Origin: Ceratotherium simum simum
Lineage: Eukaryota > Chordata > Mammalia > Perissodactyla > Rhinocerotidae
DNA: 64,000 bases
Direction of reading: 5' to 3'
NCBI RefSeq assembly: GCF_000283155.1
Contig: NW_004454175.1
Location: forward strand, 705,761 to 769,760
The position numbers and the translations under genes are program-made. Shown piece by piece: positions 42,772 to 52,685 of this stretch. The notes beneath the pieces were generated by a model. The model was not told the origin of the DNA, searched no databases, and was given only the letters and a program-made list of their open reading frames with translations. Each line of letters opens with the position of its first letter. Positions within the stretch are counted from its first letter, which is position 1.

Positions 42772-43984
42772 CTGGGAATGATTCTAGAGAATATTTCATT
42801 GGGGCTGAAATATGGGTTTCAACATCTTCCCTGTAAATAAATCAACACTTGAGGATAAGTTCTCAATTCCATTTCCCCCCATCCTCCCCAACCCCATGCC
42901 CTTGCCCTGCCCTACTCTCAAGGTTAAGATTCTAGCCCTAGAGAGGAGCACTAGCAAAATTAAGGCAGAAATCAGGCCCTTACATACGACACTGGGGTTC
43001 AGAGGACGCCAGTAGAGTCATGGAAAGGGGTTGAGGATGAGGCAGGGAGGAGTACGGGAGAAAATAGTCCAAAAGCACTTCAGATACCTGGGGGTCCTTG
43101 CTTTAGGCCATGGGATTGACTGATAGTGAATGTGCCTTAAGAACAAATGAGACTGATTGATTGCATCTGAGCCACTGGATCTTGGGACAGACAGGGAGGG
43201 AGCAAATTAATTCTAAGCTCCACTGAATAGGCAAGGTGGGGGAGGGGAATATTGAACCTTGGCTATATTTCCTGGTTGGTTCAGGAGATAAGGCAGGACA
43301 GACACTACAAGGAGTTCATGAACCTTCAGAAAGAAGCTGGAGGAGGCAGTGAGGCAGGGCCTGACATCCTTAGAGTTTTCACTATGGCAACTGTTTGCAT
43401 CCCACTCTTTCTCCTCTGTGTGCATGGTACCCTGGTGAACCTTGAACCCTGCCAGGGTGCCATCAAAGTTTGACCAATGTATAAAGTGTATTTTTGCTGT
43501 AATTAGAACACATAGTGGCAATGTCTGCCAGATAAAATTTTCAGCTGAATGGGTCATAGTATGCTGCCTGGGGTCTGGTACAAGTTCCTGCCAATAGAAG
43601 GAAACAGGTATAGTGTAATGTCAAGCCAGCCTGGAAGAAAGAGCCCACATCCAATGCAACTCACTAGACCTTTGCCCTTAGGCATTTACAAGATAGTGTA
43701 GCCAGGCCAGTTAACAACTCTACGCAAACAGCATTTGGTGCTAAAAGAGTCGGCAAATAAGCAACATGATGACTGTTGAAAACTTTTTTCAATTTTCCTA
43801 CGTTTTTTCCTTTGAAGAGGTGTGGACTTTCAAATGTGCTGTCAAAAAATTCAAGTATTCAAAAGGTTGCCGTAAATTCAGAAGGAATCAGTGAAACAGT
43901 TGATATGATCGGAAACTTAGAAATTAAAAAATCAAAATAATACATACACATTCTCTTCCTCCCTCTGAAAATACTCAAAACGTA
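42468..43984. other. Non-coding stretch
   Basis: Contains GTTTGTTTGTTT near 42590 and a (TG)n array listed separately. The opposing frames 43213-43557 minus and 43252-43473 plus overlap. No splice-supported exon was found. Confidence 0.45.
42728..42771 (+). repeat. (TG)21-22 microsatellite
   Basis: Uninterrupted TG repeats over 43-44 bases, the longest perfect dinucleotide array in the window and a likely length polymorphism. Confidence 0.97.
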
Positions 43985-44600
43985 ACCAATGGAACTTTGA
44001 GAGACAGTATAGTGAAGCAAACATCGGCGTCAGAAAATGAAAACTTTGACCTTCCTTTGACCCTGCCTTTCACATGGTGGATGTCCTTGGGCAAGTCACT
44101 GAACTCCCCTGCTTCTCGGCTACCTTGTCCATACAATGAAAATGTCAAACCTGATCAGGGAAAGCAACCTTTCTTAGTAAGGGCCAATTCAAGAAAAATA
44201 AACATGTCAATGGGCCGAATGTGTTCCTTTGTTCACTCAAAATGCAAATTACTTCATTGATCCCCATGGCAAAAAGTGAATATAATATCAATTATTTTAT
44301 TAATAGAAATATGAATGATAATATAATCATTGCTTTTACTCTCTTGAAATGTTAATATCTGGACATTTTTGAGAAGAGGCAATAAGGACACAATTTCCTA
44401 ATCTTTCAATCCTTACACCTGTTTAAATTGCAACTGAGCATTCACAAAATGCGTTTACCACCATTACCTCATTTCTTCCTCCAAGACACCCTGAAAGAAA
44501 AGTATAATTGTCATTCTCATTTTACATGTGGGAAAACTAAGGCTAGAAATATCTGTCTAAGGACAGCTAATTGGAAGCCGAGTTGAAGCTAGAATTAGTT
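43985..44600. mobile_element. MIR pair in opposite orientations
   Basis: 43985-44160 is plus MIR (TGGATGTCCTTGGGCAAGTCACTGAACTCCCC, ACAATGAAAATGTC). 44420-44600 is minus MIR (GTTTACCACCATTACCTCATTTCTTCC, CATTTTACATGTGGGAAAACTAAGGC). 44161-44419 between them is AT-rich. Confidence 0.7.
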
Positions 44601-44839
44601 CATTACATGCAACGCACAGTACAAATGTGATTTTTTTTAATATTGTGTAACGAAATGTGTCAACATTTAGAAGATCCTTGTAGCTCAGTGAACCAATATT
44701 TTCCAAATGACTGATGAATAACATAAAATTATGCATGGGTAAGAGATCCATTCAAAGTACAAGATAGATCAATGGGTTTTAATACAACAGAACATGAAAA
44801 GTTCATTGATCTGTTTTCAGATCTCATGTTGTAACCAAC

Positions 44840-45045
44840 CTTTAAGGAATCACCACTTGTTGAGTTTTCACATAATAGCAAAGATGAATATCCACGATTA
44901 TCTGAAAAGGCTATTACCACGCTGCTTCCTTTTAGAACTACGTATATGTGTGAAGCTGGATTCTTTTCATATACTTCAACCTCAACCAAAACATCATATC
45001 CCAACAGATTAGATGCGGAAACACGTATGAGAATCCAGTTGTCTT
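44840..45045 (-). CDS. Internal coding exon, extracellular-looking protein, unidentified
   Basis: Minus-strand acceptor AATCTTTCTAATGTCTGGTTTATTAG, 206 bases with one open frame, donor CCTTAAAG/GTTGGTTAC (weak at +3 to +5). Two bases complete a split codon, then 68 codons end in phase 0. The peptide includes DNWILIRVSASNLLGYDVLV, then SHIYVVLKGSSVV and LLLCENSTSG. Alternating hydrophobic residues suggest beta strands, and ENSTSG holds an N-glycosylation site, so an ectodomain is plausible. The VSASNLLG phrase recalls the last strand of PKD or Ig-like folds, but no DFGDG-type motif is present. It joins in phase to 47351-47387 (split codon GAA). The gene is not recognised, and the link with the dynein-like exon is unproven. 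Confidence 0.65.
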
Positions 45046-45194
45046 CTAATAAACCAGACATTAGAAAGATTTACAAACATGTAAAGCAATGCCACTCTTC
45101 TCACTAATTTTTTTTTGTTTCAGAAAATAGAACTTTTTACATTTTTTAAATGTTATTTTGTTAACATGTAATGAGTTTATTACTATTATTTTTT

Positions 45195-46650
45195 AATGAC
45201 TTAATAAATAAATATTTTAATCTTTTCTCAGTTTCAATTCTAACATGATAAATATGCATAGATATAACCTGTACAAACAAAATCTCTTTGGGGTTCTCAA
45301 TAATATTTAAGAATGTAAAAGGATCCTGAGACCAAAAAGTATAGAGAAGGCCACTATACAATGATAAAAGATTCACTTCACCAGAAAGATATAGCAACTT
45401 TAAACTTGTATGCACTTAAAAAAAATAGCTTCAAAATATATAAAGCATAGAAATTGGCAAAGCCACTATCATAACGGAAGATCTCATCCCGTCTCCCTCA
45501 ATTATTGTTAGGGCAAGCAGGCAAAACGAGTCTAGAGATTCTAACAGTCCCGTCCTGGTGGAAAAGTGATGCCACTCTCAGACGAGCGGAAGAGAGAGAG
45601 TTTAATTAAATATTCACAAGGTATGGACGAAGTTAAGGGACCCCAACCAAGGATGGAAGGAGAAGCGCATCCAGGGCTAGCAACAGGGGCAGGATACCAC
45701 CCCTAGGCCTAAAGGGCCTGGGGGAGGACTTGATCACCAACACCAGTGAGAGCTGTTGCTGAAGGAGAGGGTGCCTGAGAAGCTCTGTGGCCTTTGACAG
45801 AGGATTGCAGTCTTTGCCAAAATGGCCCGGCAGGAGAGAGCTAGGTGAGTTAGTATTCTGACCTTTCTATCTACCTCTTTCCTATCTCCTACCCATATCT
45901 CCCACTGGCTGAGCCCGAAGAAGCCAAAGGTAGGGAGTCCTTCATATAGGTCGTACAAGTCAGCCTCCTGAAGCACAAAGCCTCAGACAGTAAATATGGA
46001 GGGACAACGGGAGAGGATCCAGCAGAGATATAGCTGATTTGAACATCATTTACAGATTTAGTTTGCTGGATGAAAATAGAACCCTGGATCCAACAATTAA
46101 AGAATATACCTTCTTCCCAAGCACACACCTGGAACATTTACAAAAATTAACCATGATTCTAGGCCAAGGAGCAAGTCTCAGCAAATTTTTAAAAATCCAT
46201 GCCAAAAAAAACCTGTCCTCTGACCACAAAACAATTCAATTGTGACGGATTACAATAAAAAATAACAAAAAAATAGGGGAACCTACCCATACACTTGGAA
46301 ATTTTAAGAACAAACTTCTAATAACTCAAAGAAAAAAAATCATAGAAATTTAGATATATTCAGAAATTAGTGATAATGAAAATACTGCATCTCAAATCTT
46401 GTGGACGTAGCAAAAATAGTACATAGAGAAAAATGTACATCCTTAAATGCTTATGATAGATAATTTTAAAACTAAGAATTAATGAGCTAAGTATCTAATT
46501 TAAGACATTAGAAAAACAAAGAAGATGATAAAAATATAAATGCCGAGATGGATGAAATAGAAAACAAAAATAAAATAGAGATGATCAACAAAGCCAAGTG
46601 TCAGTTTTATAATAAGATTCAAATGAGCAAACTCTTTGTGAAATCAATTT
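45195..46650 (+). mobile_element. Old L1 ORF2 segment, split by an LTR-like insertion
   Basis: 45195-45465 has CCACTATACAATGATAAAAGATTCACTTCACCAGAAAGATATAGCAAC. 46020-46650 has AGAGATATAGCTGATTTGAACATC, CCTGTCCTCTGACCACAAAACAATTCAATT, AATGATAATGAAAATACTGCATCTCAAATC, GATGGATGAAATAGAAAACAAAAATAAAATAGAG. Together these are consecutive ORF2 parts of an L1M/HAL1-like element, frame-broken many times. Confidence 0.8.
45475..46015 (-). mobile_element. LTR-like element inserted in the L1
   Basis: On the minus strand it carries CATACCTTGTGAATATTTAATTAAACTCTCTC followed by GAGAGTGGCATCACTTTTCCACC, the poly(A)-signal and 3' end arrangement of old LTRs, about 540 bases long. It exactly separates the two L1 halves. 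Family not named. Confidence 0.5.
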
Positions 46651-47350
46651 TTTAAAAAGATGAGCGAGCAAGAACATACGAATAAAAGTTTCATCTCTGC
46701 TTCCTTCTTCACGGCCTCAGTCCTCACATCTCCAACCTCCAGACTTCATTTCTTTTGCATTATGAGAGCTGAAAGAGTGTGTTTGAAATTATAGCCTAAA
46801 TGAGCAGGGTACATAACTGATTAGGTGACCTTACAGAGTCTGTCGAAATTCTACAGACTCTGCTTCATCTCCGGGCTGAGCAATAACAGCTCTGGGTTCT
46901 GTGTTCCTGGGTCGGGAGAGCAGGCTTTGCTATCTAAACAAGGATCAGAAGAGCAAAAGGGATGCTGAGGCCTGAAGTGGAAGTGATGCCCCTGGGAAAA
47001 AAAACAGTGCTGACCTGGGAGCCAAACAAAGAAAAGACGAGTCAGAGACCTGCGTCATCACTTCATCGAGAGCCAGCTCTGCACTCGCTATTCATGAGGC
47101 GTGTGAACACCCCCATTCAGGTGGGATTTGGGGTGCTGAAGGGCTCTCCGTGGCTACAGAAAATCTTTTTGTTGCACTGTTTGGGGAATTTTGTTTGGGT
47201 TTTTGTATTTTCCATTTTTCTTCTTCTGCTTTATAATACCTCTTCTACAGGGACCACAAATCCCCTCATGGGCTTCAGTCATCTTTATAGAATGGAGGCC
47301 CATTTACACCTGCTATCTCGAGATGCGTAGACCAGAAATAAAACACTCAC
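46651..47350. other. Intronic sequence
   Basis: 46700-47160 is GC-richer with several CpGs. The plus frame 46962-47330 (122 codons) has a hydrophobic C-terminal half but no splice or promoter support and lies opposite the minus-strand gene. I call it chance. Confidence 0.45.
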
Positions 47351-47387
47351 CTGAATCGTCCAAACCCCAGGGTTTTATATTGGAAGA
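47351..47387 (-). CDS. Short internal exon joined in phase to 44840-45045
   Basis: Both splice sites are near-ideal on the minus strand: acceptor TTCTTTTTACCTTTCACAG and donor GATTCAG/GTGAGTG. The 37 bases, starting in phase 0, encode SSNIKPWGLDDS plus one base of a split codon. That base (G) plus the first two of the next exon (AA) gives GAA, leading into DNWILI. The phase agreement with an independently defined exon 2.3 kb away supports both. Alone it is too short to classify. Confidence 0.62.
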
Positions 47388-48534
47388 CTGTGAAAGGTAA
47401 AAAGAACTGTGAACCAGGTGCAAAGAGTCATTTCCAGCTTTGTAATTACTGAAGGGAAACAGCATTTCTAAACCATGGATGTGGAACTGAGGCTGGCATA
47501 GGACAGAGGCACTGTTACACAGAGTAAATAATGGCCAACCACATCATCCATTATCAGTTAGCAATATCAACACTCTAACTTTGAAATTTATCTATTTGTT
47601 GTTAATGTATCTCAAACCACGGCTGAATAATCTCTTAAAATGGAAACACAGTCGTTCATTTTCTTACATCAAAAGCTGGTTCAAGTCCTTTTGACTCTTG
47701 AAATGATCAGTCATTAATCTGCCAAAATATTCCATGTAGTTAGAGAGAAATCCCTGCATTCCAATTTATGGAAAACTCAATTGGGAATTCAATTAAAAAT
47801 ATCAATATTCTTCATTCAGAGAAACATCTCCCAAATAACTCTTTCATTTCCAATTTTAATTAAAAGAACTGTCTAAGAATTGCATGTTCTGTTGCTTTAC
47901 ACACCCACTAAAAAACAGAAATGGACTAAAAGTAATTAATATTATCCTTGTGGTAATGACTTTAAAATTCTCTCCTGGTCATTTATAATCACCATAAATA
48001 AGTGAAATATGTGTCTCTATTTATTTAACTTCTAAGGAGAGAGACCTCATTTGTTCCTTAGTCATTTCTTCAACATAATAGAACTCCGCCTTGAAAAAGA
48101 ATTTTCTTCTGTTTCAATATCTGGGTATGATGAGATCTCCATGGACCATTATTAGTCTTTTCTATATTTTTTTAATCTTAAATTTGGATTACTCTTGTAC
48201 ATGCATAAAACTATCTTCTACGCTTTTTAATTCTATGACATAGAAATCAGAAACAATATTTATAAATTTCTGATATTGCCCAGTCAATACAGTACATCAC
48301 GACTTGATTGACTGCTCCAAGGTTTGTATTATAGTGGTATTTGTATTCCTACTATCTATCAAACCGAAGACATAGGTAAGGTAACAAACCTCTAGGCTAG
48401 CTTATTACACAAGAATGTAACTCTTCTGAATTCTTCTTAAGAATTACCATAAGCAAAATATGAATGTTTTCTTGTTTCAACCTATTTCTCCTCCTTTGAA
48501 GACTGAGCATTATTTTCATTAAAAATTGTAATGT
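47388..48534. other. Intronic sequence
   Basis: AT-rich, no recognised repeat or exon. Confidence 0.5.
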
Positions 48535-48771
48535 GGGGCCGGCCCCGTGGCATAGCGGTTAAGTGCTAGCGCTCCGCTGCTGGCGGCCCGGGTTCGGACC
48601 CTGGGCGCGCACCAAGGCACCGCTTGTCAAGCCATGCTGTAGTGGCGTCCCGTATAAAGTGAAGGAAGATAGGCACAGATGTTAGCCCAGGGCCAGTCTT
48701 CCTCAGCAAAAAGAGGAAGATTAGCATGGATATTACTTCAGGGTTGATCTTCCTCACAAAAAAAAATAAAT
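48535..48771 (+). mobile_element. ERE SINE, full length
   Basis: GGGGCCGGCCCCGTGGCATAGCGG head, GGGTTCGGACCC box-B-like, AAAAAAAAATAAATAA tail. Flanked by AAATTGTAATGT (48523-48534) and AAATTGTAACGT (48772-48783), a target duplication with one transition. Diverged body (for example CTTGTCAAGCC for the usual CTTCTCCGGCC), so it is not the youngest copy. Confidence 0.97.
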
Positions 48772-50237
48772 AAATTGTAACGTAATTTCAGGATAAGTCT
48801 TACTGCAAATAGTTTAGAAATACATGTGCAGGCCTGCACTTAGAGCACAAGTGACTCATCTTATTTAAATAAAAACACGGCTCCCATGCGAGAACAATAC
48901 TGAATTTTCACCCAAAATTGCATAAGTCTAGCACGTAAATGATGTGTAAATTAAGTGCTCCCTGAGTAGGCATTAAATGTGCATTAAGAGGGAAGACCAT
49001 AACAGTCCATCATTTCAATGGTACCAGCCCAAAGGTACTTGAGTCGCTTTGACACAATAGAGTGTGACAGCTTCGCAGGCGTTGTTTCAGGCTGCTAAGT
49101 CCAAATTCATTGGAAAAGAGGGAATGAAAATAGCCCCAAGGAGTCACCGATGGCTGTAGCCCAGGCCCTTTGCTCCAGCTGGCACAATAGATCACTTTTC
49201 CAGATTGGGCTCGCCAACTTGATCCACAGGAGGGAGGATTTTATGTAGTTTTCCTTTAAGTAAATGATGAGCAACTGATATGGAAATAAGCCTATCAGTT
49301 AACTTTTTGTTTGAACCCAAATCCTGGGCAATGTTTGTGAGATCCTCCCCAAAAGGATAGGAAGTACTCCCTGGAACAGCGTAGAAGGGAGCAGCCTTTT
49401 GGGAGTTGCTGCTCCAAGCTTTGCTCACATGCTGAAGGTATGCAGGGTGGATGCCTGATGATTCGTCTTTCCCTGTGGGGGTTCAGAATAAAAACATTCT
49501 GCCTTTTGCCAGCCAAGGACTAGTATTTGTACATCTTTTTCCATAAAAGGAGCCCCCATATAACAGTCAACTTTGGTAATAATGCATCCATTCATGTAGG
49601 AGAATAAACCCAATGTTATTATGGAATCGCCACACATCCCAGTACCTATTGTCAAGCCTTGAACATGGTAGATACTCAAAATTATGTTACATAAGTCAAC
49701 CTTGGGTTATTTAACTATCGAGGGTGGATTTATACCACCCATCCATGCTCTTTATCCAATCTCCTAGGCCTGCATTTGCACCGTGTCTAGCTGGAGGTAG
49801 GAATGAAATCTAAGTTACAGAACACACTGTCATCACTCAGTTTGTGAGAAAATTACCCATAATTTGTCCTCACTGATATCATTCTCCACGGGTATCATCA
49901 ACCCACTGAATATTCTACTTCTCGGTTATTTTGTTGAAAGAATATGTTTTAGATCTAACAAGGAAATTAAATATCTAAAAGTCAGCATTAAAGAATATAT
50001 TTCCAAGAAATAAATCAATATATATGTATATGCATACATATAGATAGAGAGAGATTACACATACATAGACACTCACAGTGTAGTCATCTGACCTCATATA
50101 TTAGTTTATTTTCCAAATAATCGTTTCTTTTCCAGAGCAAATCTTGATTGTCATCATTTTTATGACATTTGTTTTTTAATAGGTGAATACAATAACCTTT
50201 TCTTAATATTTAGGGTTGACCTTAGAAACACAAGTTA
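48772..50237. other. Intronic sequence around candidate exon 49429
   Basis: Minus frames at 49010-49195, 49192-49428, 49295-49516 and 49425-49679 overlap each other here. Apart from 49429-49472 they lack a phase-compatible splice pattern. An acceptor-like GGCTGCTCCCTTCTACGCTGTTCCAG at about 49375 has no matching donor. 50018-50053 is a short TA/GA microsatellite. Confidence 0.4.
49429..49472 (-). CDS. Short internal exon joined in phase to 47351-47387
   Basis: Minus-strand acceptor GAATGTTTTTATTCTGAACCCCCACAG, 44 bases, donor CAGCAT/GTGAGCAAAG. In the phase 1 to 0 frame it encodes KDESSGIHPAYLQH after a split codon. This ends exactly where 47351-47387 begins (phase 0) and starts where 52641-52685 ends (phase 1, shared codon GGG). 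All three frames are open, so the frame rests on its neighbours. Upstream, the frame of 49473-49679 is open too, leaving a longer alternative exon that would not fit the phases. Confidence 0.42.
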
Positions 50238-50443
50238 GGGTCGGCCCCGTGGCTTAGCAGTTAAGTGCTCACGCTCCGCTACTGGCGGCCCGGGTTCGTG
50301 TCCCGGGCACACACCGACGCACTGCTTCTCCGGCCATGCTGAGGCCGCGTCCCACATACAGCAACTAGAAGGATGTGCAGCTATGACATACAACTATCTA
50401 CTGTGGCTTTGGGGGAATAAATAAATAAATAAAATTATAAAAA
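50238..50443 (+). mobile_element. ERE SINE with perfect target-site duplication
   Basis: The head GGTCGGCCCCGTGGCTTAGCAG, GGGTTCGTGTCCCGGGC and the tail AATAAATAAATAAATAAAATTATAAAA are clear. It is flanked by identical 14-base AGAAACACAAGTTA at 50224-50237 and 50444-50457. The perfect duplication makes it the youngest-looking insertion in the window. Confidence 0.98.
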
Positions 50444-50744
50444 AGAAACACAAGTTAATGTTCTCTCCTGTATCACAGCTGTGCTCTCGGGGCCTACCAT
50501 TGTATATAGAACTCTCTTTTTCAGTTATACTGAAAGGGGTCCATTTGGTGGGGGAGAAGGTGTCTGTTTTTGGTTACTTCTTGGCTTGTTTGAGGATTTC
50601 TGTCTCCTCAAATGAGAGAAAGAGAGATTATCACTTCTCCCTGCTGTCACGGGTCTGCCTCTGACACTCTTCTTTCCTCCTCGTCCTAACCCCCACCACG
50701 TCACTGGATTTTCTGCTTGTAAAGTGCTTGCTAGAACTGTTTGT

Positions 50745-51165
50745 TCACTCATTTCTTCGTTCTACAAGTATTTAATGAGCCTCTCATATGTGCCAGGCAC
50801 CGTCCTGGGGATAGCATAGAACCCGTTCTCAAGGAACCCACAGCCAGTGGGTGCAGAGAGACATCAGTCAAAGAATCACACAAAGAAATGCAGTATCACC
50901 TCTGAGGAATGAGAGGCTACTGTGCAATTGAGAACCTGGAACGGAAAGGGGAGGCCAGAGAAGGCTTCCTTGAGCAAGTGGAGGTTTAGCTGAAATCCTG
51001 ATGAGTTAACTCAGTGAGGAGAGGCATGGAGAGCATTCCCAGTAGAGGGAAAAACATGTGCAAAACGCCCTGTGGTCGAAGAGAGCAAAGAGAATCCACG
51101 ACAGGACTCCTGTGGCTGAGACCTAGGCCTTTTGGTCTCTATTCTAAGAGCAATGGACGGCGGTT
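50745..51165 (-). mobile_element. L2 3' region
   Basis: CACTCATTTCTTCGTTCTACAAGTATTTAATGAGCC, CATATGTGCCAGGCACCGTCCTGGGGATAGC, AGAGAAGGCTTCCTTGAGCAAGTGG, AGCATTCCCAGTAGAGGG are reversed L2. Confidence 0.85.
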
Positions 51166-51309
51166 GAGAAATGAGTGGGTGGGGGACAGGTGACAACAAA
51201 TTTTGCATTTTGGAAACACTGCCTTGGCCGCGGGGTGGAGGATGACTTGGACATGGCAAGCATGTACATCCAACAAGAGAGTGTGGCAATAAATCCAGAG
51301 CGAAATGAC

Positions 51310-51785
51310 TAAGGCAGGAGTTCCCAACCCAGAGAACTTGGGTGGGAAAACAAGCACATCTTTATTTTCACCAACTTCTGATTGAAATTTAGTATTTTCT
51401 TCCATGATGAATGTAACAAACCACAGTAGTATCCATGGCACCTGTGACTTTGCAACCAAGAGGAATCGCAGGAGTTTTCAGATAACATTACAGTTGCTGC
51501 AGATACATCAAGATCATTTACGCTCATCACTACTTGAAAATTACTGTTGTTGTAGGCCTGCCATTGTATCAAATTACACAATACATCAATAAAGAAGCAC
51601 ATATATTATTACAACTCAATTTAAAAAACATTTTGATAGCTGTATTCTAACATAATTGGTTTCCTTTGTAATCCCATGTATTTTATTTAATAAATTAAGT
51701 CGTTTTCTGAAAAGGAGCCCATAGGCTTCACCAGACTGACCAAGGTTTCCATTGCACAAAATAAGTTAAGAGTCCTTGTGGGTAT
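51310..51785. mobile_element. hAT-type non-autonomous DNA transposon (Charlie/MER-like)
   Basis: AAGGCAGGAGTTCCCAACCCAGAGAAC at the left and AAGGTTTCCATTGCACAAAATAAGTTAAGAGTCCTTG at the right are roughly inverted, as in hAT MITEs, with an AT-rich centre. Family not named. Confidence 0.5.
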
Positions 51786-52640
51786 AGGGGAGTGGACGAA
51801 TTGAGAACTATTTAGAAGGTCAAGGTGGCATGACCTGGATGGGTGTGCTGGGGTGAAGGAAGGTGCCTGGGATAGTTCCTAGGGGTCTGGTTGATGCAAG
51901 TGGGTGGACAGCGGAGCTCTAGGTGTTTGACTCAAGAGACAAAACACTAGAAGAAAATCACAACAACATCTGTGGATAAAGTGCAAATTAATGGACTTGG
52001 GGGCATCTAGTTCGGCCATTTTTTCCTCACTTTTTTGGGTATCAGTGAAGTTGCAGATAATTGAGAAATATTGGTAAACTGGTGTCACCATGAACAGACA
52101 TACACACATAGAGAAATAGGAATTGTTATCAAGAAAATTACAAGTTTCTATTCACAAAACAATGTCCAGCTACAAAGTAAGTTTTAATATTCATGAATGA
52201 AACAGTTATCAAAAAGTCTGCCCTTTCCTCTACAAGATTCTTTTCCAGGGGATTGAATTTCTTTTCCTGGAGGACTCTAGTTTTATTAAAACCTTCAGTT
52301 AAGCAATGGATGTCGTCACCCAGCATCTTCTTTCCCTAGGTCCCAATCTCCAAGTCTATTTATTTAAGACCAAAAATTCTACTGCAATTCCTTCAAAAAA
52401 TCAGAAATGGCATCAACCCAATTATCCTCATTATTTCTATTTCTACACATGAGCAACATATGGACTTTGCCAAAACAATTAAACAAACTTAAATCATGAG
52501 TCACTAGCCAAACAGTTCCTTTGGTGACTTCATCCAGGCCTCCTGCCAGCTACCCTATCAGGCATCTGTTGAATTCCAGGCAAGGGAAGGGTCACCAACA
52601 GGAGAGTTTAAATTCAGTGTGTGTCTCCACTCCTGTTTAC
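51786..52640. other. Intronic sequence
   Basis: 51786-51905 may be a further reversed L2 fragment (GGTCAAGGTGGCATGACCTGGATGG). The minus frame 52138-52326 (62 codons) is open, but its acceptor-like start (GAGATTGGGACCTAG) has no pyrimidine tract and it ends in a stop without a poly(A) signal, so it was not called. Confidence 0.4.
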
Positions 52641-52685
52641 CTTCAACTGTAAACTTTCTAAACACTAATGCATTCGGAATAAAGT
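52641..52685 (-). CDS. Short internal exon, start of the phase-linked set
   Basis: Minus-strand acceptor CCCCTGATTCTCATATTTCAG, 45 bases, donor GTTGAAG/GTAAACAGG. Only one frame is open (phase 1 to 1), encoding FIPNALVFRKFTVE plus a split codon. The upstream sequence (52687-52800 on the plus strand) looks like a decayed MIR, so the acceptor tract may be repeat-derived, which lowers confidence. Linking it to 49429-49472, 47351-47387 and 44840-45045 keeps an open frame throughout. Confidence 0.45.

Noticed and set aside
46962..47330. 122-codon plus frame with a hydrophobic stretch
   Set aside because: Sits antisense to the splice-supported minus exons, with no promoter, splice or conservation evidence visible.
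48566..48757. 63-codon minus frame
   Set aside because: Entirely antisense to an ERE SINE.
52138..52326. 62-codon minus frame ending in a stop
   Set aside because: No usable acceptor, no poly(A) signal close by, no recognisable domain.
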